Shown here: positions 19,466 to 28,039 of the stretch, in pieces
How the letters are laid out: each line of letters begins with the position of its first letter
How positions within the stretch are numbered: position 1 is the first letter of the stretch
Assembly: GCA_009827225.1 (NCBI GenBank)
Contig: WUAI01000005.1
Location: 62,001-126,000, forward strand
Direction of reading: 5' to 3'
From: Flavobacteriaceae bacterium
GTDB taxonomy: Bacteria > Bacteroidota > Bacteroidia > Flavobacteriales > Flavobacteriaceae
DNA length: 64,000 nt
Program-made: the position numbers and the translations under genes
The notes under the pieces: generated by a model
What the model saw: the letters and a program-made list of their open reading frames with translations, nothing else
What the model was told of the DNA's origin: nothing
Database searches by the model: none

Positions 19466-20608
19466 ATGAGTAGTATAAGCGTACAAAAGGCTCCCCAGGA
19501 AAGAATCAACCTGAGGGTCCTCAAAAGGAAACGAATCAATTTGGTAATCTTTGGTCACGGAAATATAGGCGGTAAATTAATTGACCAATTGCTGGAGTCG
19601 ACGGAGGAAATAGGTCGTAGAAAGCAACTCGATATACGCCTTGTCGGGATTGCTAACTCATCCCTTCTTTTGTGGGATCATCACGGAATTAAGGATGATT
19701 GGAGAGAGGCTAAGGATCGTTTAGGAAAGGATTACGATACAGGCGTCATTATTGATCTGGCAAAATCGAATGGATTGGATAATCTGATCGCTGTTGATAA
19801 TACAGCGAGCGTTGATTTCGTGTCGAATTATCAAGAACTGATACATAACGGATTTCATGTGGTGTCTTCCAATAAGATTGCAAACACATTGCCGTTGGAT
19901 CAATACCGGAATTTGCGTAGAACGTTGGACGAAAATCAGAAGGAATATCTTTATGAAACCAACGTGGGTGCAGGGTTGCCCTTGATCGATACTATTAAGT
20001 TATTGCATAGTTCCGGTGAAAATATTACCCGTATCAAAGGAGTGTTCTCTGGTTCACTAAGTCATATTTTTAATACTTTTTCTGAAGGAAAAGAATCCTT
20101 CTCGACTGCCGTAAAAAAGGCAGTGAATCATGGTTTTACCGAACCGGATCCCAGGGAAGACTTGTCCGGTAAAGATGTTGCGAGAAAGTTACTTATTTTA
20201 GCCAGAGAATTGGATCTCCATGTAGACCTCGAAGATGTCAAGGTGCAGAACCTGATTCCGAATGATTTAAGAAAGGTCACGAAGAATGAATTTTTTGACC
20301 GGTTGAAAGAACTGGACATCCCATATTTGATCCGTCGTAAAAACCAGAAGCAGGATCATGTGTTACGCTATATTGGTGATTTGCATGGGGATTTGTCGAG
20401 TGAAGAAGGAGGACGTCTGGATGTAAAACTGGTTTCAGTACCACGCCAAAGTACCCTTGGAAGGTTGGATGGTAGTGATACGATATTTGAGATCTTTACC
20501 GAAAATTATTCCGAGCGGCCATTGGTAATTCAAGGGGCTGGGGCAGGTGCCGAGGTCACAGCCAGAGGGGTGTTCGGGGATATTTTAAGACTAAGTGAAA
20601 AACTATAA
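19466..20608 (+). CDS. hom: Stand-alone homoserine dehydrogenase
   Basis: The 380-aa protein matches the C-terminal half of the fused ThrA in this window: Rossmann motif LVIFGHGNIGGKLIDQLLES near residue 28, YETNVGAGLPLIDTIK, VFSGSLSHIFNTF, HGFTEPDPREDLSGKDVARK, and the same ending (VIQGAGAGAEVTARGVFGD). It has no kinase and no ACT domain, so it should escape threonine feedback. In the SAM-riboswitch operon it probably supplies homoserine for methionine, leaving ThrA for threonine. It looks derived from a bifunctional ancestor rather than from the classical ACT-bearing hom family. Confidence 0.9.
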   Translation: MSSISVQKAPQERINLRVLKRKRINLVIFGHGNIGGKLIDQLLESTEEIGRRKQLDIRLVGIANSSLLLWDHHGIKDDWREAKDRLGKDYDTGVIIDLAKSNGLDNLIAVDNTASVDFVSNYQELIHNGFHVVSSNKIANTLPLDQYRNLRRTLDENQKEYLYETNVGAGLPLIDTIKLLHSSGENITRIKGVFSGSLSHIFNTFSEGKESFSTAVKKAVNHGFTEPDPREDLSGKDVARKLLILARELDLHVDLEDVKVQNLIPNDLRKVTKNEFFDRLKELDIPYLIRRKNQKQDHVLRYIGDLHGDLSSEEGGRLDVKLVSVPRQSTLGRLDGSDTIFEIFTENYSERPLVIQGAGAGAEVTARGVFGDILRLSEKL

Positions 20609-20611
20609 TAA

Positions 20612-21415
20612 ATGAGTGATGTATCGGAACAAAGAATAGCTATCATTGGCTGTGGTAATCTGGGGTAATCTATCCTGGAGGGTTTGCTCAAATCAAAAAG
20701 TATCAATCCTGCCAATATCACTGCGACGCGCAGGAATGCTTCGGTGTTGGAGAAATACAAGGCCCAGGGAGTCAACGTAACTTCAAACAACTCGGAGGCC
20801 GTGTCCAACGCGAACCTGATTATTATGGGTTTAAAACCCCATCATATATTGCAGGAACTGGATAAGCTAAAAGGTGAGCTGCGTGATGATCAGGTGGTGG
20901 TGTCTCTGGCAACCGGTATAACGCTGGAAGAATTGCAAAATACCCTTGAGAATCCTACGGCGATTTTCAGGGCCATGCCGAATACAGGAACTACCGTATC
21001 GGAATCGGTGACCTGCATTTGTGGGAATGAAAACGCAGCTGAAAAAGAAGATACCATCAAGCAATTGTTCGACATTCTGGGATCCACGGTGGTTATACAT
21101 GAAAATTTGATGGAAGCCGCCACCGTACTTGGTGCCTGTGGGATTGCATTCGTTCTGAGGTTTATCCGTGGAATGATCCAGGGAGGAATACAAATAGGAT
21201 TCGATGCTAAAACCGCTGGCTTGATCGTAAACCAGACCGTGAAAGGTGCTGCTCAATTATTAATCGAAAATGGGGAACACCCCGAATATGAGATCGATAA
21301 GGTGACCACCCCCAGAGGATGTACCATTGCAGGACTCAATGAAATGGAGCATAACGGCTTTAGTTCGGCACTGATCAAAGGGATCGTGTCCTCCTACGAT
21401 AAAATTGAAAAATAA
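20612..21415 (+). pseudogene. proC: Pyrroline-5-carboxylate reductase with an in-frame stop
   Basis: Reading from ATG 20612 gives MSDVSEQRIAIIGCGNLG, then TAA (20666-20668), then SILEGLLKSKS and an uninterrupted ProC sequence to TAA 21413-21415. The stop falls at codon 19, just after the glycine-rich NAD(P)H-binding motif. The rest has the family marks: MGLKPHHILQEL, FRAMPNTGTTVSES and the C-terminal TTPRGCTIAGLNEMEHNGF. Full length would be 267 aa, normal for ProC, which makes proline from pyrroline-5-carboxylate. A restart at TTG 20684 (243 aa) would lack the dinucleotide motif. It may be a real nonsense mutation, a base-call error or a recoded stop; a C-to-T change from CAA is one simple origin. 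Confidence 0.85.
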
Positions 21416-21421
21416 GAACAT

Positions 21422-21841
21422 ATGAAAGTGACCATCGACCGTCTCAACGACGATTATTTGTTTGAGGCCAAAGGTAAAACAGAGAATAAAGTCCATATCG
21501 ATAATTCCTCTATGGAAGTAGTAAAGGGTTCCAGCCCTATGGAATTATTACTTATGGCCGTTGGGGGCTGCAGTTCCATCGATATCGTTTCTATACTGAA
21601 AAAGCAACGGCAAACGATTACCGGTTATAAAGTGGAGGTAACAGGGGAACGCAAAGAATTGGAACAGGCTAAACCCTTTAGTGATATTCATGTTGTGGTT
21701 TTTTTGGAAGGAGAGATCGCTCCTGCCAAGGCGCAAAGGGCTGCCGATTTAAGCTTTGAAAAATACTGTTCGGTGTCACTTACCATGGCTAACTGCGTGA
21801 ACATTACCTATGAAGTGGTGCTTAACGGTAATAAAATATAG
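21422..21841 (+). CDS. OsmC/Ohr family protein
   Basis: This 139-aa protein has the OsmC-like fold. The MELLLMAVGGCSSIDIVSIL segment (about residues 39-58) holds the first conserved cysteine, and EKYCSVSLTMANCVNITYEV (about residues 114-133) holds the second, where OsmC/Ohr proteins have their peroxidatic pair. Family members reduce organic hydroperoxides, though the YhfA-like subgroup is of unknown substrate; this one resembles the latter. It starts six bases after the proC stop inside the SAM-riboswitch operon, so its expression probably follows sulfur status. Confidence 0.85.
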   Translation: MKVTIDRLNDDYLFEAKGKTENKVHIDNSSMEVVKGSSPMELLLMAVGGCSSIDIVSILKKQRQTITGYKVEVTGERKELEQAKPFSDIHVVVFLEGEIAPAKAQRAADLSFEKYCSVSLTMANCVNITYEVVLNGNKI

Positions 21842-21871
21842 TTTCGCTACCTTTGAAAAAATTAAGGTCTA

Positions 21872-22288
21872 TTGATCTCACGTAAAACCAAATACGGACT
21901 CAAAGCATTAAGCTTTCTGGCAAAACAGGAATCGAACAAACCCGTTCAGATTTCGGTGATTTCGGAAGCCGAGAATATCTCTCAGAAGTTTTTGGAAAGT
22001 ATTTTATTGAGCCTCCGAAAAGCAGGATTCCTCGCGTCTAAAAAAGGAAAGGGTGGGGGATACTATTTGCTGAAGGAGACCCGGGATATTCCGCTGGCCA
22101 GCATCTATCGCATCTTGGAAGGACCTATTGCCATGGTGCCATGTGTGAGTCTGAACTTCTACGAAAAATGCCACGATTGTCCGGATGAACATAGCTGCGA
22201 CGTTCATAAACTGATGATCCAGGTGCGGGATAATACACTTTCAATACTGGAAAATACTAGCCTCCAGGACTTTATAAAAGAATCTTAA
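21872..22288 (+). CDS. Rrf2 family transcriptional regulator, Cys-rich
   Basis: The 138-aa protein begins MISRKTKYGLKALSFLA, the usual Rrf2 winged-helix N-terminus, followed by the recognition helix region ISQKFLESILLSLRKAGFL and the wing GKGGGYYL. Four cysteines, C91, C100, C103 and C109, lie where IscR/NsrR-type members bind an Fe-S cluster. The start is TTG 21872, fixed by an in-frame TAA at 21863-21865. It lies between the methionine operon and cysH, so control of sulfate reduction or cysteine supply (as CymR does elsewhere) is a reasonable inference. DNA targets are unknown. Confidence 0.88.
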   Translation: MISRKTKYGLKALSFLAKQESNKPVQISVISEAENISQKFLESILLSLRKAGFLASKKGKGGGYYLLKETRDIPLASIYRILEGPIAMVPCVSLNFYEKCHDCPDEHSCDVHKLMIQVRDNTLSILENTSLQDFIKES

Positions 22289-22317
22289 TCAAACTAAAAT
22301 TATTGAACAAAACATTG

Positions 22318-22325
22318 TACTTTTG
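22318..22325 (+). promoter_or_regulatory. -7 promoter box of cysH
   Basis: TACTTTTG matches the Bacteroidota -7 consensus TAnnTTTG exactly, 34 bases before the cysH ATG. A well-spaced TTG at -33 is not evident; the nearest is 22303-22305. The gap after the Rrf2 gene thus gives cysH its own promoter, a likely place for the regulator to act. Confidence 0.55.
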
Positions 22326-22359
22326 TTTACTCTATTAATCCGATAGGATAAATATAAAT

Positions 22360-22992
22360 ATGGCTCAAATCACTCCTCAAAATATAGAACTGTTTAACCG
22401 GAATCTACGCTATGAGTCCCCGGAGGAGATCGTATCTTTTGTTCTGGAAATTTCAGAAACACCCATTGTGACTACTAGTTTTGGGGCATATTCAGCAGCA
22501 ATTTTACATCTGTGCTCATCCCTAAAGAAAGACATACCGGTGATATGGTGTGATACAGGATATAATACGAGTGCGACCTACAAACATGTACAGAGACTTA
22601 CAGAACTTCTGGAACTCAATTTGGACATTTTTACGCCAAAGCTCACCACAGCTTTTATAAATAACACCCTGGGACAACCGGATATTAACAACCCGAATCA
22701 TGAATTGTTCTCAGAGCAGGTAAAACTGGAGCCTTTTATTAGAGCTTTTGATACCTATCAACCGGATCTTTGGTTCACCAACCTCAGAAAAGGTCAAACA
22801 CGTCACAGGGAGAACTTGGATATCTTAAGTTTTGGAACTTCAGGGGTGCTAAAAGTGAGTCCGTTTTATCATTTTTCGGATCACCAGCTCCTTGAATACC
22901 TTGAGCAGCATGAGCTTCCGGCAGAATTTGATTACTACGATCCCGTAAAAGTACTTTCAAACCGGGAATGTGGAATTCACCTGAAAAAATAA
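22360..22992 (+). CDS. cysH: Phosphoadenylyl-sulfate (PAPS) reductase
   Basis: CysH reduces activated sulfate to sulfite with thioredoxin. The 210-aa protein has the adenine-nucleotide alpha-hydrolase fold: TTSFGAYSAAILHLCSSLKKD as P-loop equivalent, VIWCDTGYNTSATYKH, FTNLRKGQTRHRENL, and the catalytic C-terminal ECGIHLKK. The CC...CxxC ligands of APS reductases with a 4Fe-4S centre are missing, so PAPS is the expected substrate. No cysD, cysN or sulfite reductase lies nearby, although such genes often adjoin cysH. It is preceded by its own -7 box and followed by the second SAM riboswitch. Confidence 0.9.
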   Translation: MAQITPQNIELFNRNLRYESPEEIVSFVLEISETPIVTTSFGAYSAAILHLCSSLKKDIPVIWCDTGYNTSATYKHVQRLTELLELNLDIFTPKLTTAFINNTLGQPDINNPNHELFSEQVKLEPFIRAFDTYQPDLWFTNLRKGQTRHRENLDILSFGTSGVLKVSPFYHFSDHQLLEYLEQHELPAEFDYYDPVKVLSNRECGIHLKK

Positions 22993-23030
22993 ATCTACAC
23001 AGAAGTTGTTCAATACAATTTTATACTGTT

Positions 23031-23042
23031 TATTTGTACTCA
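23031..23042 (+). promoter_or_regulatory. Shared promoter-like motif upstream of SAM riboswitch 2
   Basis: This is an exact repeat of the 12-mer TATTTGTACTCA at 18026-18037. A TTG lies at 23006-23008, 22 bases upstream, a spacing acceptable for a Bacteroidota -33 element. It starts 32 bases before the aptamer and is probably the metH operon promoter. Confidence 0.5.
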
Positions 23043-23062
23043 GTTCATTTGCATGTTAATTG

Positions 23063-23164
23063 GTTATCAAGAAAGGCGGAGGGAATAGACCCTTTGAAGC
23101 CTTAGCAACCCTCCGGTCGGTCGGAGAAGGTGCTACATTCTATTCGTGCTGCGAAATAGATAAC
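23063..23164 (+). ncRNA. SAM-I (S-box) riboswitch 2
   Basis: A second SAM-I aptamer leads the metH operon. P1 is GTTATC (23063-23068) with GATAAC (23159-23164). The core is nearly identical to riboswitch 1 (AAGAAAGGCGGAGGGA, AAGCCTTAGCAACCC, GAGAAGGTGCTA), while P3 (CTCCG/CGGAG) and P4 (CTATT/AATAG) differ with pairing kept, which supports a functional RNA. A 6-bp hairpin TTCCGT-TGA-ACGGAA follows at 23206-23220 without a T run. The element at 23227-23378 lies between this aptamer and the metH ATG. Confidence 0.93.
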
Positions 23165-23226
23165 ACACAAGCAGGATACTCCTAACCTTTTCTTGATATA
23201 TAATTTTCCGTTGAACGGAATACATT

Positions 23227-23378
23227 GGGCGTTCCCTAAATTGCCCATGAAGTAGAGCGTAGCTCACTTCAGGACTACTTTAGGGCGGGGCTGTCCGCTG
23301 TATCACTGTAGTGCCCGTAAAGTAGAGCACGGCTCACTTTACGACTACTACAGGGGATGCCGCTACCATCCCTAACGC
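23227..23378 (+). repeat. Twin-arm palindromic element (candidate dispersed repeat or structured RNA)
   Basis: The ends GCGTT (23229-23233) and AACGC (23374-23378) pair. Inside are two similar arms. Arm 1 is CCCTAAA (23234-23240) with TTTAGGG (23279-23285), enclosing TGAAGT/ACTTCA and GAGC/GCTC stems (23248-23271). Arm 2 is CTGTAGT (23306-23312) with ACTACAG (23347-23353), enclosing GTAAAGT/ACTTTAC and GAGC/GCTC (23317-23342). Arms share GCCC and GACTAC in the internal loops; helices differ in sequence but keep pairing. The linker and tail share a TCCGCT/GCCGCT-type stretch. From memory it resembles REP-like intergenic palindromes of flavobacterial genomes; I cannot verify this. It ends 13 bases before the metH start. 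Confidence 0.75.
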
Positions 23379-23391
23379 AAAAATTTGAAAG

Positions 23392-24402
23392 ATGAAAAAA
23401 GACATTTATAAAGAATTACAAAAGAGAATCCTTGTCCTGGATGGTGCCATGGGTACCATGTTACAACGATATAATTTCGAGGAAGAAGATTTTCGTGGAG
23501 AAAGATTCAAAGATTTTCATAAGCCCCTCAAAGGGAATAATGATCTATTATCCATCACCCAACCCCAGGCTATCGCCGAAGTGCATTCCAAGTATTTTGA
23601 GGCAGGAGCCGATATGGTGGAAACAAATACTTTCTCGGGGACTACCATCGCCATGGCCGATTATGACTTGGAAGACCTGGTATACGAGATCAACTTCGAA
23701 TCGGCGAAGATCGCGAGAAAGGTGGCAGATGAATTCACCGCCAAGAATCCGGAAAAACCAAGATTTGTGGCAGGGGCCATGGGACCCACGAACAAAACAG
23801 CCAGCTTGTCTCCCGATGTGAATGACCCGGGCTTCCGGGCAATTTCTTTCGATGAGCTCCGAGTGGCATACAAGCAACAGGCTCAGGCACTGCTCGATGG
23901 AGGAGCCGATCTACTTTTGGTCGAAACCATTTTCGATACCCTGAACGCCAAAGCTGCTCTTTTTGCAATAGACGAATTGAAAGAGGAACAAAATTTAGAT
24001 GTTCCTGTAATGATCAGCGGCACCATTACCGATGCTTCAGGCCGAACACTTTCTGGTCAGACGGCGGAAGCATTCTTGATCTCCGTATCACATATCCCTT
24101 TATTGAGCATCGGCTTTAACTGTGCCCTGGGAGCCAAGCAACTAACACCCCATTTGGAAGTTGTTTCCAACCGGACCGATCTTGCTATTTCTGCTTATCC
24201 CAATGCAGGTTTGCCCAATGCCTTTGGGGAATACGACGAAACGCCCGATCAAATGGCCGGCCAGATCAAAGAATATTTGGATAAACAACTGGTTAATATT
24301 ATAGGAGGTTGTTGTGGAACTACCCCGGATCATATTAAGGCCATCGCTGAAGTTGCATCTCAATACAGTCCTCGTCCTCTAAAATCTTTAGCGACCGTTT
24401 GA
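23392..24402 (+). CDS. metH: Methionine synthase (B12-dependent), homocysteine-binding part
   Basis: This 336-aa protein equals the first domain of MetH, the TIM barrel that binds homocysteine through zinc. It begins [26 protein letters not shown]; the zinc cysteines are in [13 protein letters not shown] (about residue 244) and the [13 protein letters not shown] pair (about residues 305-306). In E. coli the same domain is joined to folate, cobalamin and reactivation domains; here those are a separate gene at 25343. This split is usual in flavobacteria. It is the first gene after riboswitch 2, and its TGA overlaps the start of the next gene. Confidence 0.94.
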   Translation: MKKDIYKELQKRILVLDGAMGTMLQRYNFEEEDFRGERFKDFHKPLKGNNDLLSITQPQAIAEVHSKYFEAGADMVETNTFSGTTIAMADYDLEDLVYEINFESAKIARKVADEFTAKNPEKPRFVAGAMGPTNKTASLSPDVNDPGFRAISFDELRVAYKQQAQALLDGGADLLLVETIFDTLNAKAALFAIDELKEEQNLDVPVMISGTITDASGRTLSGQTAEAFLISVSHIPLLSIGFNCALGAKQLTPHLEVVSNRTDLAISAYPNAGLPNAFGEYDETPDQMAGQIKEYLDKQLVNIIGGCCGTTPDHIKAIAEVASQYSPRPLKSLATV

Positions 24403-25340
24403 TACCTTCCAAAGTAAATATCGAAAAAGCCTTAAAGGTGGTGCAATCCTTTGCGCACCGAACGCCTGTATTACGGTCTTCGTCCTTGAATGAAATCGCC
24501 GGATGCAGGCTAGTTTTTAAGTGTGAGAATTTTCAAAAAATGGGAGCCTTTAAAATGCGCGGGGCACTCAATGCCATTGCGAATCTAAGCGATGCGCAGA
24601 AAGCAAAGGGTGTAGTCACTCACTCTTCCGGGAATTTTGGTCAGGCAGTGGCCCTGGCAGCTAAAAACTTGGGAGTGACCGCCTACATCGTTATGCCGGA
24701 AAATGCTCCAGAGGTAAAAATGGACGCAGTAAAGGGTTATGGCGGAATCGTCACAATTTGTGAATCCACTTTACAGGCCCGTGAGGACGCGGCAGCTAAA
24801 ATTCAACTGGAAACCGGAGCCGCTTTCTTACATCCCTCCAACGACCTCAATGTGATTTTTGGAAATGCAACTGCTGCTGTCGAATTGCTGGAAGATCATG
24901 GCGATCTTGATGTGATACTGACCCCTGTGGGAGGTGGCGGACTTATCGCCGGAACCGCGTTAGCAGCACACTATTATGGTTCAAAATCCACTGTAGTTGG
25001 CGGGGAGCCCTTTGAAGTGGACGATGCGTACAGGTCTTTACTATCTGGTACTATAGAAACAAACACCACTACCAATACTGTCGCCGACGGATTAAGAACA
25101 CATTTAGGAGATCAGAATTTTCCCATCATTCAAGAATTGGTGTCGGAAATTATACGGGTGGAAGAAGAAGAAATTATTGTAGCCATGAAATTGCTTTGGG
25201 AACGGTTAAAGATCGTAATTGAACCATCCTGTGCTGTTCCTTTTGCGGCTGTACTTCGTGAAAAAGAAAAATTTCAGAATAAGAAAGTCGGCATTATCCT
25301 CAGCGGGGGTAATGTCGACCTCACTAAACTTCCATTTTGA
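24399..25340 (+). CDS. PLP-dependent serine/threonine dehydratase (serine racemase-like)
   Basis: The 313-aa protein is a fold-type II PLP enzyme of the threonine dehydratase/serine racemase group: PLP lysine in [20 protein letters not shown] (about residue 53), [17 protein letters not shown], and the phosphate-binding [19 protein letters not shown]. It lacks the ACT domain of the biosynthetic IlvA at 6039. It could be catabolic threonine/serine dehydratase or serine racemase. TTG 24399 overlaps the metH N-part stop by four bases and its own stop precedes the metH C-part ATG by two, so it is embedded between the two halves of one enzyme, which is an odd place. Substrate uncertain; family sure. 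Confidence 0.83.
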   Translation: MIPSKVNIEKALKVVQSFAHRTPVLRSSSLNEIAGCRLVFKCENFQKMGAFKMRGALNAIANLSDAQKAKGVVTHSSGNFGQAVALAAKNLGVTAYIVMPENAPEVKMDAVKGYGGIVTICESTLQAREDAAAKIQLETGAAFLHPSNDLNVIFGNATAAVELLEDHGDLDVILTPVGGGGLIAGTALAAHYYGSKSTVVGGEPFEVDDAYRSLLSGTIETNTTTNTVADGLRTHLGDQNFPIIQELVSEIIRVEEEEIIVAMKLLWERLKIVIEPSCAVPFAAVLREKEKFQNKKVGIILSGGNVDLTKLPF

Positions 25341-25342
25341 GC

Positions 25343-28039
25343 ATGGCAGAGGAGAAAAGATATTTAAAATTATCAGGTCTGGAACCATTGGTTATTACCC
25401 CGGAAAGCAATTTCATCAACGTGGGGGAAAGAACTAATGTGGCAGGATCTCGTAAGTTCCTCCGATTGATCAAAGAAGGAAACTTTGAGGAAGCCCTTAG
25501 TATTGCGAGGCACCAGGTGGAAGGAGGAGCACAGATCATCGACGTGAATATGGATGACGGGCTCATCGACGGAAAGGAAGCCATGGTCCGGTTTCTCAAT
25601 TTGGTGGTAGCCGAGCCCGATATCGCAAGGGTCCCAATCATGATCGATAGTTCGAAATGGGAGATCATCGAAGCCGGACTTCAGGTGGTGCAGGGAAAAT
25701 GTGTGGTGAATTCGATCAGTTTGAAGGAAGGAGAAGAAGAATTTATCCGACAGGCAAAACTAATCCGTCGCTATGGTGCAGCAGTGATTGTTATGGCCTT
25801 CGATGAGGTAGGGCAGGCCGATAATTTAGAGCGCAGAATAGAAATCGCAGAACGGTCTTACAACATTTTGGTTGACCAAGTGAAATTCCCACCCGAGGAC
25901 ATCATTTTTGATCTGAACATTTTTCCGGTGGCAACCGGGATGGAAGAGCATCGCAAGAATGCGATCGACTTTATTGAAGGAACGCGCTGGGTGAAAGAAA
26001 ATTTGCCACATTGCAGTGTAAGCGGAGGGGTAAGCAATGTTTCGTTCAGTTTTCGTGGGAATAATGTGGTTCGAGAAGCCATGCACTCGGTCTTTTTATA
26101 TCACGCCATCCAGGCAGGGATGAACATAGGTATCGTAAATCCGGCACTTTTAGAGGTATATGACGACATTCCGAAAGATCTGCTAGAGCATGTGGAAGAC
26201 GTTATTCTCGACAGACGGGGTGATGCCACGGAAAGATTACTTGAGTTTGCAGAAACCGTGAAAGGAACGGTCAAAGAAAGAACAGTCGATCTAAGTTGGC
26301 GGGAAGACTCCTTGCAGGACAGAATTACACGGGCCCTTGTAAAAGGTATTGATGAATATATTGAGGCGGATGTGGAAGAAGCCCGGCAAAATGTATCTCT
26401 GCCCATTGAAGTCATTGAAGGACATCTCATGACCGGGATGAACGTAGTAGGTGATCTGTTTGGAAGTGGAAAAATGTTCCTCCCTCAGGTGGTGAAGAGT
26501 GCGCGAGTTATGAAAAAAGCAGTCGCGTATCTCTTGCCTTATATTGAAGAAACCAAAGACGAAACCAATACTTCCAATGGCAAGATTCTAATGGCAACGG
26601 TGAAGGGTGACGTGCACGATATAGGAAAGAACATTGTGTCGGTTGTGCTGGCGTGTAATAACTACGAGATCATAGACCTGGGTGTTATGGTACCTCCTGA
26701 AAAGATCATTTCCGAAGCAAAAAATCATAATGTTGATGTGATTGGTCTCAGTGGGTTGATCACTCCTTCGCTCGATGAAATGGTATTCCTAGCCAAAGAG
26801 ATGCAGCGACAGGAATTTGAAGTTCCTTTATTGATCGGAGGAGCCACAACGAGTAAAGCTCATACGGCCGTAAAGATTGATCCGCAATATAAACATGCGG
26901 TTGTGCATGTGAATGATGCTTCCAGGGCAGTTACGGTAGTCGGTGATTTGCTTCAAAAGGAAAAAGCAGAGTCTTTCAGAAATAATCTAAAGGACGAATA
27001 CAAGAAATTTCGTGAAGGCTTTTTGGATCGCCAGCAATCCAAGTCGTATGTATCCATTTCCGAAGCAAGAAAAAACAAATTTCAATTTGAATGGAATGAA
27101 AAGGATATTGTTAAGCCGGTAAAACCGGGTATAACGGTAGTTTCGAAAACTAATCTTGAAACATTAAAGGAATACATCGACTGGACTCCTTTTTTCCGAA
27201 CCTGGGATCTGCATGGTAGGTATCCTGATATCCTGAAAGATAAAGTGGTTGGCACCCAGGCGACCGAATTGTTTAAAGACGCTCAGGACATGTTGGAGCG
27301 TATTATTGCTGAAAACTGGCTGGAAGCCAAAGGCATCTTTGGATTGTTCGAAGCAAATACGGTAAACGATGACGACATTGAAATAAAAGTGCCTCAAACA
27401 GAGGTAAGCGGGGTGCAACATGGAGGGGAATTCACCTTTCGCACCTTGCGCCAGCAGTCGAAAAAAGCGGAAGGAAGACCGAATTTGGCCCTGGCTGATT
27501 TCATTGCTCCCAAAGAATCAGGATTACAGGATTATATGGGTTGTTTTTGTGTCTCTGCAGGATTTGGTACGGCTGAAATGGCAGCAAAATTTGAGGCGGA
27601 AAATGACGATTACAGTTCGATTATGATCAAAGCCCTTGCAGATCGGCTTGCGGAAGCCTATGCGGAATATCTTCACGAACGGGTGCGTAAATCAGAATGG
27701 GGCTATGTTATTGATGAACACCTAAGCAATGAAGAACTGATCAAAGAAAAGTACGTAGGTATTAGGCCTGCACCCGGATATCCGGCCTGCCCAGATCACT
27801 TGGAGAAAGAGACCATTTGGGAAGTATTGAAAGTAAAAGAACAGATAGGTGTGGAACTCACCGAAAGTCTCGCCATGTGGCCAGCCGCTTCAGTATCAGG
27901 CTATTATTTTGCCCATCCAAAAGCGCGCTACTTTGGGCTTGGTAAAATAAAGGAAGATCAGGTAAAAGACTATGCAAAAAGAAAAAATATAACCGTTGAA
28001 AAAGCCACTCGATGGCTTCAACCCAATATCGCAGATTAA
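25343..28039 (+). CDS. metH: Methionine synthase (B12-dependent), folate/cobalamin/reactivation part
   Basis: The 898-aa protein holds the remaining MetH domains in order: pterin-binding TIM barrel ([18 protein letters not shown], about residues 25-300), cobalamin cap helices, the B12-binding Rossmann domain with [15 protein letters not shown] (the DxHxxG histidine ligates cobalt, about residue 423), and the AdoMet-binding reactivation domain with [12 protein letters not shown] near residue 808. ATG 25343 is preferred over TTG 25337 because it lies just after the upstream stop. It needs the separate N-part for homocysteine. metF, which makes its methyl-THF substrate, follows without a gap. 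Confidence 0.95.
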   Translation: MAEEKRYLKLSGLEPLVITPESNFINVGERTNVAGSRKFLRLIKEGNFEEALSIARHQVEGGAQIIDVNMDDGLIDGKEAMVRFLNLVVAEPDIARVPIMIDSSKWEIIEAGLQVVQGKCVVNSISLKEGEEEFIRQAKLIRRYGAAVIVMAFDEVGQADNLERRIEIAERSYNILVDQVKFPPEDIIFDLNIFPVATGMEEHRKNAIDFIEGTRWVKENLPHCSVSGGVSNVSFSFRGNNVVREAMHSVFLYHAIQAGMNIGIVNPALLEVYDDIPKDLLEHVEDVILDRRGDATERLLEFAETVKGTVKERTVDLSWREDSLQDRITRALVKGIDEYIEADVEEARQNVSLPIEVIEGHLMTGMNVVGDLFGSGKMFLPQVVKSARVMKKAVAYLLPYIEETKDETNTSNGKILMATVKGDVHDIGKNIVSVVLACNNYEIIDLGVMVPPEKIISEAKNHNVDVIGLSGLITPSLDEMVFLAKEMQRQEFEVPLLIGGATTSKAHTAVKIDPQYKHAVVHVNDASRAVTVVGDLLQKEKAESFRNNLKDEYKKFREGFLDRQQSKSYVSISEARKNKFQFEWNEKDIVKPVKPGITVVSKTNLETLKEYIDWTPFFRTWDLHGRYPDILKDKVVGTQATELFKDAQDMLERIIAENWLEAKGIFGLFEANTVNDDDIEIKVPQTEVSGVQHGGEFTFRTLRQQSKKAEGRPNLALADFIAPKESGLQDYMGCFCVSAGFGTAEMAAKFEAENDDYSSIMIKALADRLAEAYAEYLHERVRKSEWGYVIDEHLSNEELIKEKYVGIRPAPGYPACPDHLEKETIWEVLKVKEQIGVELTESLAMWPAASVSGYYFAHPKARYFGLGKIKEDQVKDYAKRKNITVEKATRWLQPNIAD

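Noticed and set aside
20684-21415. Treating proC as an intact 243-aa gene starting at TTG 20684
   Set aside because: That form lacks the glycine-rich dinucleotide-binding motif, which is present in the same frame upstream of the TAA.
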